From: Burkholderia sp. BCC0322
GTDB taxonomy: Bacteria > Pseudomonadota > Gammaproteobacteria > Burkholderiales > Burkholderiaceae
Assembly (NCBI RefSeq): GCF_902833045.1
Contig: NZ_CADFDU010000005.1
Coordinates: forward strand, 310,583 to 374,582
Reading direction: 5' to 3'
Length of the DNA stretch: 64,000 nucleotides
Shown here: positions 9,701 to 17,437 of the stretch, piece after piece
Layout: each line of letters begins with the position of its first letter
Position numbering within the stretch: the stretch's first letter is position 1
Notes under the pieces: generated by a model
Told to the model about the DNA's origin: nothing
The model's input: the letters and a program-made list of their open reading frames with translations, nothing else
Databases searched by the model: none
Position numbers and translations under genes: made by a program

Positions 9701-11452
9701 AACACCAACCTCGGCAACAGCACGGCGGGCGCGATCGGCGGCGGGGCCACCTACGATCCGACGACCGGGAAGATTTCCGCGCCGTCGTACGTGACGTACA
9801 ACAGCGACGGTTCGACGACGATCAACAACAACGTCGGCTCGGCGATCGACAACATCAACGCGAACGGCATCAAGTATTTCCACGCGAACTCGACCGCACC
9901 GGACAGCCAGGCGCTCGGGCTCGACAGCGTCGCGATCGGCCCGAACGCGGTCGCGAAGGTGGACGGCAGCATCGCGCTCGGCGCCGGCTCGGTGTCCGAT
10001 CGCGCGACGGTGCCGGCCTCCGGCGTGATCCGCAACGGCAGCGCATCGATTCCGTTCAACACGACCGACCAGACGTTGCTGGGCGCGGTGTCGGTCGGCG
10101 ACGCCGCCAGCAAGACGTATCGCCAGATCACCAACGTCGCGGACGGCACCGGGCAGCAGGACGCCGTGACCGTGCGGCAACTGGCCGGCGCGTTGCAGTC
10201 GTTCGCGGTCACGAGCCAGAAGTACTTCCACGCGAACTCGACGGCGGTGGATTCGCTCGCGGTAGGCGCGGATTCGGTCGCGGTCGGCCCGACGACGGTC
10301 GTCAACGGCGATAACGGCGTGGGCATCGGCAACGGCGCGATCGTCGACGCCACCGCGCCGGGCGGCGTGGCGATCGGACAGGCGGCCAGCGCCGCGCAGG
10401 CCGACGCGCTCGCGCTCGGCAGCGGCGCGACGGCAACCGGCGCGCAGTCGGTTGCGCAGGGCGCCAACGCGGTCGCGGCCAGCGTGGGCAGCGTCGCGCT
10501 CGGATCGGGCGCGCACAGCACGGCGACCGATGCGCTCGCGCTCGGCGCCGGCGCGTCGGCGACCTATGCGAACAGCGTCGCGCTCGGCGCGGGGTCGCTG
10601 ACGACGGTCGGCGCGCAGACGAACTACATCGCGTACGGCCTGAGCAGCCCGCAGTCGTCGGCCGGCGAGGTCAACGTCGGCAACCGGCAGATCACCGGCC
10701 TCGCGGCCGGCAAGAACGGCACCGACGCGGTGAACGTGTCGCAACTCGACTCGGTCGCCAACCAGTTGACGACGCTGATCACCCAGCGCACGTCCAACCT
10801 CGGCGGCTCGTACACGACGAATCCGGCCGGCACGAACCTGCCGCCGGGCTCGACGGGGGCGAACTCGTCGGCGGGCGGCTCGGGGGCGGTCGCGTCGGGC
10901 TCGAACAGCACGGCGGTCGGCAACGGGGCGCTGGCGTCCGGCAACGGGTCGACCGCGATCGGCGTCGGCTCGAGCGCGACGGGCAGCAATTCGGCCGCGA
11001 TCGGCACGGGCAGCAACGACGGCGGCCGCTCGAACGTCGTCGCCGTGGGCTCGGCGGATTCGGCGCGGCAGGTCGTCAACGTCGCGGCCGGCACGCAGGG
11101 CACCGACGCGGTCAACGTGAACCAACTGAACGCGAGCGTGGGCAATACGCTGTCGCAGGCGAACAGCTACACGGACGGCCAGGTCGCCAGCCTGCGCAAC
11201 AGCCTCGACAGCTACCGCCGCGACGCGGATGGCGGCACGGCGACGGCGATGGCCGTGGCCGGCCTGCCGCAACCGTCCGGGCCCGGCAAGAGCATGGTCG
11301 CGCTGGCCGGCAGCGTGTATCGCGGCCAGTCCGGGCAGGCGCTCGGCATTTCGACGATCTCGGAGAACAACCACTGGGTCTACAAGGCGGCCGTCTCGAC
11401 CAACACGCGTGGCACGTATGGCGCGGTGGTCGGTGCCGGGTATCAGTGGTGA
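6731..11452 (+). CDS. Trimeric autotransporter adhesin (YadA/Hia type)
   Basis: 1573-residue outer-membrane adhesin secreted by the type V c route. ATG 6731 is preceded by GAGGGAAG at 6718-6725. It begins with an extended signal peptide region (residues 1-24, 'MNKSFKSIWNEALGAWVAAS') and a hydrophobic core near 60-75, with likely cleavage after AHA (78). Residues about 90-520 are YadA/Hia head repeats of about 14 residues ('AxALGxxAxAxGxxSVA'). A neck-like segment ('QITNVAAGRINAASTDAINGSQL') lies near 545-567. Residues about 575-990 are a long Ser/Thr stalk. A second head set with 'KYFHANSTA' segments follows, then the C-terminal anchor (about 1467-1573) with four beta strands ending in 'VVGAGYQW', whose terminal aromatic residue is expected for BAM insertion. 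Likely role: adhesion, serum resistance or biofilm formation. Confidence 0.93.
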   Translation: MNKSFKSIWNEALGAWVAASELDRARGKRVASSRGTPARAMDGGVAACAGAPSAPSLRRLTVLMASAYLALFHAGAHAQYQPDGGSATGGVTSIAIGVGSSAAQQNSTALGNLSTAQGLSATALGPGAHAMADGSTAVGINAQATGVNSTSMGVQAIGSGNYAVALGNQSNATQTGSVALGSGSSATGVSAIGLGNNATASGQYAAALGLGAVSSGIASVALGYSSQAINQGAIALGNQSTSSGAAGVAVGSGALATGNSGVAMGVNAGAKGATSIAIGWGGTAGVPGSGTQSLGTSSIALGSKTTAGADNAQAYGLSANASGVSSVAMGVQSTATQQFAVALGDLALATGVSATALGSGATASATNATAIGINSVAAAASTVAIGDSNSVAAAAGAGSIAAGNNSKVLGGIGAVALGAGQTVSGNGAVAIGDPSTAIGTGAVTAGSNNTANGDGAVAIGNSNNAQGAGSLALGNTSTAAAAGAVAFGASAVANNTGDVALGSGSTTAAPNPTASATIGGVTYTFKGTTPASVVSVGAAGTERQITNVAAGRINAASTDAINGSQLDATNQAVNSLSTSTASSVGSLSTGVSSLSTGLSSANSSITSLSTSASTGISSLSTGLSSTSSAVTSLSTSASTGLSSANSAITSLSTSTSTGIGSLSTGLSSTNSAVTSLSTSTSTGISSLSTGLSSTNSSVTSLSTSTSTGLSSANSAITSLSTSTSTGITSLSTGLSSTNSAVTSLSTSTSTGLSSANSAITSLSTSTSTGITSLSTGLSSTNSAVTSLSTSTSTIVGSLSTGLSSTNSAVTSLSTSTSTIVGSLSTGLSSTNSAVTSLSTSTSTIVGSLSTGLSSTNSTVTSLSTSTSTSINSLSTGLSSTNSAVTSLSTSTSTIVGSLSTGVVSLSTGLSTTNSNVTSLSTATSTSIGSLSTGLSSTTSSIASLSTSTSTTVGSLSTGLSSTNSNLTSLSTATSTGIGSLSTGLSSIASNNTNLGNSTAGAIGGGATYDPTTGKISAPSYVTYNSDGSTTINNNVGSAIDNINANGIKYFHANSTAPDSQALGLDSVAIGPNAVAKVDGSIALGAGSVSDRATVPASGVIRNGSASIPFNTTDQTLLGAVSVGDAASKTYRQITNVADGTGQQDAVTVRQLAGALQSFAVTSQKYFHANSTAVDSLAVGADSVAVGPTTVVNGDNGVGIGNGAIVDATAPGGVAIGQAASAAQADALALGSGATATGAQSVAQGANAVAASVGSVALGSGAHSTATDALALGAGASATYANSVALGAGSLTTVGAQTNYIAYGLSSPQSSAGEVNVGNRQITGLAAGKNGTDAVNVSQLDSVANQLTTLITQRTSNLGGSYTTNPAGTNLPPGSTGANSSAGGSGAVASGSNSTAVGNGALASGNGSTAIGVGSSATGSNSAAIGTGSNDGGRSNVVAVGSADSARQVVNVAAGTQGTDAVNVNQLNASVGNTLSQANSYTDGQVASLRNSLDSYRRDADGGTATAMAVAGLPQPSGPGKSMVALAGSVYRGQSGQALGISTISENNHWVYKAAVSTNTRGTYGAVVGAGYQW
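8455..9690 (+). repeat. Coding tandem repeats of the adhesin stalk (SLST modules)
   Basis: About 1.2 kb of imperfect tandem DNA repeats inside the autotransporter gene. They encode alternating 14-residue units (SLSTGLSSTNSAVT type) and 11-residue units (SLSTSTSTIVG type), so a full period is 25 residues or 75 bp. More than a dozen copies are visible. Near-identical copies such as those between 9060 and 9300 make copy-number change by recombination or slippage plausible. Confidence 0.85.
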
Positions 11453-11487
11453 GCCGCGGCCCGTGCCGTTTCCCTTCCATTCAGACA

Positions 11488-11892
11488 ATGGCAAACATGA
11501 ACGCAAATCTTGCAAAGTTCGCGGCCGCGGCGCTGCTCGCCGCCGCCGGCCTGACCGGATGCGCCACGCAGCAGGGCGATCCGCCGTTCCCGTCGGCCGA
11601 CACGGCCACGCTGCCCGAGGGGACGTACCCGAATCTCGCCAACCTGGCGCGGGTCCAGCCGGGCGTGACGAAGAACCAACTGTACGAACTGCTTGGCCCG
11701 CCGCATTTCCACGAGTGGATCTTCCACGTGCGGACGTGGAACTACCTGTTCCAGTTCCGCGACGCCGGCAAGGTCGCGACCTGTCAGTACCAGATCCAGT
11801 TCGATTCGGATAACCGCGTCGTGAAGACGCGGTGGGACAAGCCGGAGTGCGAGGCCTTTGGCGGGAAGGCGGCGGGCGGCACGGAAGGCTGA
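11488..11892 (+). CDS. Small outer-membrane lipoprotein, SmpA/BamE (OmlA)-like
   Basis: 134-residue lipoprotein starting 36 bases after the adhesin stop. A signal peptide ends in the lipobox 'LTGC', so the mature protein would be acylated on Cys near residue 24. The body contains 'VQPGVTKNQLYELLGPPHF', the BamE/SmpA fold signature seen in assembly lipoproteins, and a beta-rich remainder. An alternative ATG at 11497 would shorten it by three residues; an upstream GTG at 11446 would overlap the adhesin. Placement right behind a trimeric autotransporter suggests a helper for its outer-membrane assembly, like other adhesin-linked lipoproteins; that link is inferred. A hairpin follows at 11902. 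Confidence 0.82.
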   Translation: MANMNANLAKFAAAALLAAAGLTGCATQQGDPPFPSADTATLPEGTYPNLANLARVQPGVTKNQLYELLGPPHFHEWIFHVRTWNYLFQFRDAGKVATCQYQIQFDSDNRVVKTRWDKPECEAFGGKAAGGTEG

Positions 11893-11901
11893 CGCTGCAT
11901 G

Positions 11902-11955
11902 ACCGGCCTGCGGGCCGGTTGGCGGGCGCCGATGTCGCGGGGGCATCGGCCCGCC
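11902..11955 (+). terminator. Two consecutive hairpins after the lipoprotein gene
   Basis: ACCGGCC-tgcg-GGCCGGT at 11902-11919 is followed at once by a second inverted repeat, GGCGGG..GCCGATG with CATCGGC..CCGCC, at 11921-11955. The first begins 10 bases after the stop codon. There is no real T-run, so termination is likely but not certain. Confidence 0.5.
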
Positions 11956-12303
11956 ACCGTATTGCCGTGCACGGCCTTGTATGCGCATGAACACGGTTTC
12001 CCGGTCATCACCAGCTCGTTGGGCATCTCGCGGTGGAAGAGCATGCAACAGATCAACGATTACGGTGTGCGCGCGGCCTCGCCTTATCCCGACATGCTGT
12101 ATTGGGAATAAAACTGGCGCAAAGGCGGCGGCTCGGCGCGCATGATCGAGATTCGCAAGCGGGAAAATTTCTACCAGCAAGAACATTGCGGCTGCGTCTA
12201 CTCGCTACGCGACACCAATCAGCATCGCCTGGAAAGCGGCCGCGAACGCATTCAGCCGGGCGTGAAGTTCTACGGAGACGACGACTCCGCGATCGAGTCC
12301 TGA
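11956..12303 (+). pseudogene. queH: queH (epoxyqueuosine reductase) remnant with in-frame stop
   Basis: The translation contains '[10 protein letters not shown]', '[16 protein letters not shown]', '[14 protein letters not shown]', '[24 protein letters not shown]', which I recognise as the C-terminal half of QueH (DUF208), the enzyme of the last queuosine step. The frame is interrupted by TAA at 12109-12111, exactly between 'YWE' and 'NWRKGGG', and otherwise runs intact to TGA at 12303. The N-terminal half, with the catalytic CCxPC motif, is missing. The 5' border lies near 11960, just past the hairpins of the previous gene. This is a truncated, nonsense-mutated relic; a functional copy must be elsewhere if the cell makes queuosine. 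Confidence 0.8.
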
Positions 12304-13039
12304 GCTTGCCATCCGTGCCCGGATCAACAAGCGGAACGGCTTTAAGGCAGCGTGCTCGAACAAAACCCCGGTCGCGCTGCGTACCGTCCGACGCATGTTC
12401 CGGATCGCCAGGCTGCAGGCCTTTGGCACGGCGCTGGCGCATCGGAAGCGACTCGGTACCGACCTGCGCCCCTTGTCTGCTGCGATTCAGCGCAAGATCG
12501 AACCAGCTATCGGCTACTTCATTCGTCGTTCGTCGCCCCTCGCCCCCGCAGTGAGGGACGTCTCTTTCACGCACGCTTCATTTCGCGGTTCGCCGCGCGA
12601 TTCGATCCGAAGCAAGCGAATCCGCTTGTCGCGCGACGCGTTCGCCACGCGCGCTCCATGACTTTGCCGTTGGCCGAGCGCCGGAGCGGTCAACCTCCCG
12701 CAAGCAAGGAAGGGCCCTGAGGCCGATGTTCCTGGACGCGAGAGCGTCGGGACATGAAGCGTCGCATGACCGCGAAGCTGCCTCCATCAGGCCATGACGG
12801 GGCGAATGGAGAAGGGCGAGTGCGCGAGAAAACCAACTGGCACGTCGAATCATGAACGTGGCTAATGGATTGATGAGAGAAATTCACTTTTTTTCATGGA
12901 TGGCCCGGCATAGAATTTCGACTTGAACGCCGATGTGAAACATATTTCTGAGAAAAAATCAGAAAATAAAATCGGACAGCATTGAAAAGTCACGGCCTGA
13001 ATTCAGGCTTTATCTCGGAAATCAGGGTGCCAGATCAAA
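12304..13039. other. Non-coding stretch upstream of mesX
   Basis: No supported gene. The first 540 bases are high GC with short overlapping frames on both strands and no recognisable protein. From about 12850 the composition falls (ttcactttttttcatgg, gagaaaaaatcagaaaataaaa), probably the promoter region of the mesX operon. I looked for a methionine or cobalamin riboswitch here and could not make one out. Confidence 0.45.
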
Positions 13040-14023
13040 ATGAGTCAGGATTTTACATTTGCCATCAAGCGCATTTGTTTCGATGAAGACTATCGTCCGT
13101 CAGACAGCACGCGTATCACGACCAACTTCGCCAACTTGGCCAGAGGCGCGAATCGCCGAGAGAACTTGCGCAATACATTCAGGATGATCGACAATCGTTT
13201 CAATGCCCTGGCGCATTGGGACAATCCCGCAGGCGATCGCTATGCCGTCGAACTTGAAATCATTTCCGTTGAAATGAGCATTGACGGCGAGAGCAGCGGC
13301 AGTTCGCTCCCCTTGATCGAGATGTTGAAAACCAATATTGTCGATCGGAAGACCCATGAGCGCATCGAAGGCATCGTAGGGAATAATTTCTCCTCTTACG
13401 TGCGGGATTATGACTTCAGCGTTCTACTGCTGGATCACACCAGGAACCAGTCCGAGTTCAGCACGCCGGAGAATTTTGGAGATCTGCACGGGAAGCTGTT
13501 CAAGTGCTTCGTGAATTCAAGCGCCTACCGGGCCAATTTCAGCAAGCAACCCGTTATCTGCCTGAGCGTGTCGAGTAGCAGGAACTATTATCGAACCGCC
13601 AATCAGCATCCGGTATTGGGTATTGAATACGAGCAGGACGAATACTCGCTGACCGACGAATATTTCAAAAAAATGGGGTTGAAGGTTCGCTATTTCATGC
13701 CCCCGAATAGTGTTGCACCTTTGGCATTCTATTTTTCCGGCGATTTGCTGGGCGACTACAGCGATCTCGAGCTTATCGGCACCATCAGCACGATGGATAC
13801 GTTCCAGAAGATCTACCGGCCCGAGATTTACAACGCGAATTCAGCAGCAGGAAAATCCTATCGGCCAAGTCTGAAGCATCAGGATTTTTCATTGACCCGA
13901 ATTGTTTACGATCGGGAAGAACGCAGCCGGCTGGCTATCGAGCAGGGAAGGTTTGTCGAGGAGCACTTCATCAAACCGTACCACGCTGTCCTTGAGCAGT
14001 GGTCCGCCAACTACGCGCTTTGA
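13040..14023 (+). CDS. mesX: MesX, DUF1852 putative oxygenase for methionine synthesis
   Basis: 327-residue protein of the DUF1852 family, recognised from its N-terminus ('FTFAIKRICFDEDYRPSDSTRITTNFANLARG') and the motif 'VCLS/ICLSVSSSRNYYRTANQHPVLGIEY'. DUF1852 proteins, now called MesX, are required together with MesD for an oxygen-dependent, folate-independent methionine synthase described by genetics (recalled from the literature). No signal peptide or membrane segment; cytosolic. The GTG-started mesD gene begins 27 bases after its stop, forming an operon. Third positions are far richer in A/T than in surrounding genes, which suggests acquisition from another lineage or low adaptation. 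Mechanism of MesX is unknown. Confidence 0.88.
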   Translation: MSQDFTFAIKRICFDEDYRPSDSTRITTNFANLARGANRRENLRNTFRMIDNRFNALAHWDNPAGDRYAVELEIISVEMSIDGESSGSSLPLIEMLKTNIVDRKTHERIEGIVGNNFSSYVRDYDFSVLLLDHTRNQSEFSTPENFGDLHGKLFKCFVNSSAYRANFSKQPVICLSVSSSRNYYRTANQHPVLGIEYEQDEYSLTDEYFKKMGLKVRYFMPPNSVAPLAFYFSGDLLGDYSDLELIGTISTMDTFQKIYRPEIYNANSAAGKSYRPSLKHQDFSLTRIVYDREERSRLAIEQGRFVEEHFIKPYHAVLEQWSANYAL

Positions 14024-14050
14024 TTCATCAAAAAACCACGGTCACCTATT

Positions 14051-15085
14051 GTGAAGAAATTGTTCCCGACTTCAACTGCCGGCAGCTTGCCCAAACCCTC
14101 CTGGCTCGCACAACCCGAGACGCTTTGGTCGCCCTGGAAGCTACAGGATGAGGGGTTGATCGAAGGCAAACGAGATGCTTTGCGCTTGTCATTGCAAGAG
14201 CAGCAACATGCGGGCATCGATATCGTCAGTGATGGCGAGCAAACGCGCCAGCATTTTGTGACGACGTTCATCGAGCACCTCAGCGGCGTTGATTTTGCGA
14301 ACCGCAAGACCGTTCGAATCCGTGATCGCTATGATGCAAGCGTGCCGACGGTCGTCGATGCCGTTGCGCGACAAAAGCCGGTTTTCGTCGAAGATGCCAG
14401 GTTCCTGCGCCAGCAGACCACGCAACCCATCAAATGGGCGCTGCCGGGCCCCATGACCATGATCGATACGCTCTATGACGATCATTACAAAAGTCGCGAG
14501 AAACTGGCCTGGGAGTTCGCAAAGATCCTGAACCAGGAAGCCAGGGAGCTGGAGGCGGCCGGCGTCGACATCATTCAATTCGACGAGCCCGCGTTCAATG
14601 TTTTCTTCGATGAAGTGAATGATTGGGGCGTGGCGACCCTGGAGAGGGCCATAGAAGGTCTCAAGTGCGAGACTGCCGTGCATATTTGCTATGGCTATGG
14701 CATCAAGGCCAATACGGATTGGAAAAAGACGCTGGGGTCGGAGTGGCGCCAATACGAAGAAGCCTTTCCCAAGCTGCAAAAATCCAGTATCGACATGGTT
14801 TCGCTGGAATGCCACAACTCTCGTGTTCCAATGGATCTGATCGAACTCATTCGAGGTAAAAAGGTCATGGTGGGGGCCATTGATGTGGCAACCAATACCA
14901 TTGAAACGCCCGAGGAAGTCGCCGACACCTTGCGGAAGGCGCTTCAGTTTGTCGATGCCGACAAGCTCTATCCTTGCACCAACTGCGGCATGGCGCCCTT
15001 GTCTCGTGACGTCGCGAGAGGCAAGCTGAATGCTTTAAGTGCGGGCGCAGAAATCGTCCGAAGAGAACGCTCGAACGCGTTCTGA
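14051..15085 (+). CDS. mesD: MesD, core-MetE folate-independent methionine synthase
   Basis: 344-residue protein equal to only the C-terminal catalytic domain of cobalamin-independent MetE (about 750 residues). It transfers a methyl group to homocysteine. Zinc ligands of MetE are all in place: His211 and Cys213 ('VHICYG'), Glu253 ('SLECH') and Cys312 ('CTNCGM'); the homocysteine-site pair Asp178-Glu179 ('QFDEPAF') is also present. Absence of the N-terminal domain and of the folate site matches MesD, whose methyl donor is not 5-methyl-tetrahydrofolate and is still uncertain. GTG start (14051) chosen because 'KKLFPTSTAGSLPKPSWLA' is the conserved beginning. Cotranscribed with mesX. Confidence 0.88.
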   Translation: MKKLFPTSTAGSLPKPSWLAQPETLWSPWKLQDEGLIEGKRDALRLSLQEQQHAGIDIVSDGEQTRQHFVTTFIEHLSGVDFANRKTVRIRDRYDASVPTVVDAVARQKPVFVEDARFLRQQTTQPIKWALPGPMTMIDTLYDDHYKSREKLAWEFAKILNQEARELEAAGVDIIQFDEPAFNVFFDEVNDWGVATLERAIEGLKCETAVHICYGYGIKANTDWKKTLGSEWRQYEEAFPKLQKSSIDMVSLECHNSRVPMDLIELIRGKKVMVGAIDVATNTIETPEEVADTLRKALQFVDADKLYPCTNCGMAPLSRDVARGKLNALSAGAEIVRRERSNAF

Positions 15086-15129
15086 GCGAAAGTCGATGCG
15101 ATGCTCGGCAGGATCGAAGGCGATGGGTT

Positions 15130-15158
15130 TCAGGGAGTTTATTAGCAGGACTCCCTGA
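15130..15158 (+). other. Inverted repeat between mesD and the flavin reductase
   Basis: Perfect 9 bp arms TCAGGGAGT (15130-15138) and ACTCCCTGA (15150-15158) around an 11-base loop, 45 bases after the mesD stop. No T-run follows, so it may be a weak terminator, an mRNA-stabilising hairpin or an operator. Confidence 0.4.
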
Positions 15159-15341
15159 ATCTGCTGAAATACGCCGCCCGGGTTGCCCGAGTATCCAGTT
15201 GAAGCAAGCATCGTTGTCGACCCCGATCAAGCCGGCAAGCGCAAGCGGGCCTGAAGGTTGTTTCCGATCGAAACGGGTCGGGTGACGCCGCAGAAGAGGG
15301 GTTTGCCCCGTTCGAGCCGCCTCCGGCATTCAGTATCTACC

Positions 15342-15851
15342 ATGTCACTTTCCAGCACGGCCATCGAGCCATCGAGCTTTCGCGAAGCGCTCGGGCACTA
15401 CGCATCCGGCATCACGGTCATTGCCTCACGCGTTGAGGGTGAGCCGATCGGCTTCACTTGCCAGTCGTTCCATAGCGTGTCGATGAACCCGCCGCTGGTG
15501 TCGTTCAGCGTCATGTCCGGTTCGGCCAGCTATCCCAGGATTCGCCAGGCAGGTCGATTCGTCGTCAATATCCTGTCAGAGGGGCAAGTCAGTATTTCTA
15601 ATCAATTCGCCAGGCGAGGCACGGACAAGTGGCATGGAGTCGAATGGCAGGAATCGCCGCTGGGCAACCCGATCATTGTCGGCAGCCTCCACTGGCTTGA
15701 TTGCGAAATCCACGCCGAACACGCCGCGGGTGATCACCTGATCGTGATTGGTGAAGTGAAGGCGTTGAACCGGCAGGAAGCGGCTGCTGCGCAGCCATTG
15801 CTGTATTTCAAAGGGCAATATCGCAACATCGCTGCGCATGGCGCGGTTTGA
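15342..15851 (+). CDS. Flavin reductase family protein (FMN-binding split barrel)
   Basis: 169-residue NAD(P)H:flavin oxidoreductase-like protein. Family motifs: 'FREALGHYASGITVIASR' at the N-terminus, 'GFTCQSFHSVSMNPPLVSFSV' (about 43-63, flavin-binding) and 'HAEHAAGDHLIVIGEV' near the C-terminus. ATG 15342 gives the standard family length. It lies 256 bases after mesD on the same strand. Such reductases supply reduced flavin to a partner oxygenase; since MesX is a proposed oxygenase and MesD needs oxygen, delivery of reduced FMN/FAD to MesX is the natural hypothesis. The higher GC of this gene than mesX/mesD leaves open that it is an older neighbour. Confidence 0.85.
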   Translation: MSLSSTAIEPSSFREALGHYASGITVIASRVEGEPIGFTCQSFHSVSMNPPLVSFSVMSGSASYPRIRQAGRFVVNILSEGQVSISNQFARRGTDKWHGVEWQESPLGNPIIVGSLHWLDCEIHAEHAAGDHLIVIGEVKALNRQEAAAAQPLLYFKGQYRNIAAHGAV

Positions 15852-16170
15852 GCGTTGACTTTCGTTGCCCGCTTCGACGCGTCTATCGATTGAAAGCGTG
15901 ATCATTGCCGTGAATTCGCCTGGCACCGGCGCAAACGCGGCACTGCACCAATCCGTCAAATGGCGGGCCGGGTGGCGATCACGCCGGGTCATCCGGCGGC
16001 GTTGATGACCTGTCTCGGATTCGAGGGAATCAGGAAGGAGGACGTCGGTTGCCGGCCGCTGCTTGACTGTCGAGTCCTCAGGTTTGATTCGACGCAAGCG
16101 CGGCGCGATTGCGTCTCGCGTGCCCGCAATGGCGAGTACACTGAAAATGCCTTGGAAACAGGAGAATGCG
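15852..16170. other. Intergenic region, no gene seen
   Basis: 319 bases without a convincing coding frame. The only clear signal is the AGGAG ribosome-binding site at 16160-16164 belonging to the next gene. Confidence 0.4.
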
Positions 16171-16488
16171 ATGATCGACGCTGGCCCCCAAAGAACCTTC
16201 CGAGGGCTGCCGCTGACCGTGGAGCAGGACGCGGAAGTGAGGCACTACATCAAGGATCGAACTCGGCGCGGGCTGCCATGGGACACGCCGGAGTTGAGCG
16301 CGATGCTCAAGGACATGCTGCATCCCCCGGGTGACGGCGACGGTGATCCGGCTTCCGCGGCAGACGAAACCCGGGCGGCCGCCGAGCGCGCGACGGCTTC
16401 GGTTGACGAAGCGATGGACCCCATCGAGGCGAACGAGGAGTGGCATGCGGCCATGGAGTCGGAGGGCATGAAAGGGCCGAGACGATAG
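16171..16488 (+). CDS. Conserved-looking hypothetical protein, 105 aa
   Basis: Unrecognised small cytosolic protein. ATG 16171 follows a good AGGAG site at 16160-16164, which decides the start. The N-terminal part ('RTFRGLPLTVEQDAEVRHYIKDRTRRGLPWDTPELSAMLKDML', about 7-50) looks like a compact helical domain. The second half is acidic, Ala/Glu-rich and probably disordered. Codon use is typical of the genome, which supports a real gene. No function can be assigned. Confidence 0.65.
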   Translation: MIDAGPQRTFRGLPLTVEQDAEVRHYIKDRTRRGLPWDTPELSAMLKDMLHPPGDGDGDPASAADETRAAAERATASVDEAMDPIEANEEWHAAMESEGMKGPRR

Positions 16489-16774
16489 ACGCGGCGCAAC
16501 GACGCTCCGATTCCTGCAGCGCCGCATGCGGGACATACGCGCCGGATGCCAGGCCTTTCAGGAATGGCACGTTCCGCGTAGCGCGTGCGCTGCGTCGCAC
16601 CGGATGCGGCACGACTGCCGGCACGCACGGCGCCCCCATCGCGAGCCGCCCGACACGTAATCCGTCCGTCTGCAGGTGATTTCGGACGCAGCCAGTCACG
16701 GCACCCGCGTCGCATGGCGCCAGCGAAACTGCGAGCGGCATCTCGTCGCCGGGCGCCCGGCAGCGGGCGCCCTG
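16489..16774. other. Intergenic region, no gene seen
   Basis: 286 bases between convergent small genes. Short frames on both strands show no protein-like features, and I see no hairpin with a T-run. Confidence 0.35.
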
Positions 16775-16963
16775 TCAGTGTCTGAGCACGCAGACGGCCA
16801 CGATTTCGTATCCGGGGTCGGCATGCACGTGCGCGGCCTTTTCCGCTTCCTCATACGAACCAAACGACGTGGCATCTTCAACCGCCGGTGCCATGCCGAT
16901 ATCGCCATCCTCGGCGGTGCAGAGGAACTGCTCGCCGGTCTTCACGACGTAGACGGACAACAT
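16775..16963 (-). CDS. Small hypothetical protein, 62 aa
   Basis: Unrecognised 62-residue protein read from ATG at 16963, with a strong GGAGGGAAT site directly upstream on the minus strand. The sequence 'MLSVYVVKTGEQFLCTAEDGDIGMAPAVEDATSF' suggests a small beta-rich fold with a helix from 'SYEEAEKAAHVHADPGY'. It is one of several short hypotheticals between 16 and 17.3 kb. Function unknown. Confidence 0.6.
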   Translation of the reverse strand: MLSVYVVKTGEQFLCTAEDGDIGMAPAVEDATSFGSYEEAEKAAHVHADPGYEIVAVCVLRH

Positions 16964-17087
16964 GATTCCCTCCATCGTTTGCAGGGGGGAATTCCAGTCT
17001 AGCAGGCCAGAAACGGGGTACAGGCGGTTTGCAGCGTCCTTTCCGCGAGGCCTGCGACAGGCGCGAAAAGCCGTGCACAATACCGGC

Positions 17088-17303
17088 ATGCAAAACCCCG
17101 ACCTCGAACGCCTCGTCACCGTCACCATGCCCTTTGGAAAATACAAAGGCCGGCTCATTGCCGACCTGCCCGGGCCTTACCTCAATTGGCTGGCCCGCGA
17201 AGGGTTCCCGCGCGGCGAAATCGGCCGTCAGCTTGCGCTGATGCACGAGATCGATCACAACGGCCTGCGGGACTTGCTGGAGCCGTTGCGCAAACGCGGA
17301 TAG
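17088..17303 (+). CDS. DUF3820 family protein
   Basis: 71-residue protein with the DUF3820 signature 'MPFGKYKGRLIADLPGPYLNWLAREGFP' spanning most of it. Family members are small proteins named as putative quorum-sensing-regulated virulence factors; their biochemical role is not established. The motif resembles short nuclease-associated modules that recognise DNA or RNA ends. ATG 17088 places the motif at residue 14; the frame extends upstream without conservation. It stands alone between two small genes. Confidence 0.75.
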   Translation: MQNPDLERLVTVTMPFGKYKGRLIADLPGPYLNWLAREGFPRGEIGRQLALMHEIDHNGLRDLLEPLRKRG

Positions 17304-17437
17304 CGCCGGTCGGATGCCATCGACGCAGCGCGCTGCGCCGGCTTCGCCTCGCAGGCGGAATCACCGCGTTGCCGCTGCTGACATAGAATAGAAAGCAGTC
17401 CCCCGAGGACGAGTTGATGGCAAGAAAGGGGTGCCAT

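Noticed and set aside
8296-9750. Long minus-strand open frame opposite the adhesin stalk
   Set aside because: It is the mirror of the repeats of the adhesin gene (only V/D/E/S-rich) and has no start signal or family.
9239-11515. Long minus-strand open frame opposite the 3' half of the adhesin gene
   Set aside because: Arg-rich translation typical of a shadow in high-GC DNA; the plus-strand gene is unambiguous.
12304-13039. Methionine or cobalamin riboswitch upstream of mesX
   Set aside because: No clear SAM or B12 aptamer core could be recognised by eye.
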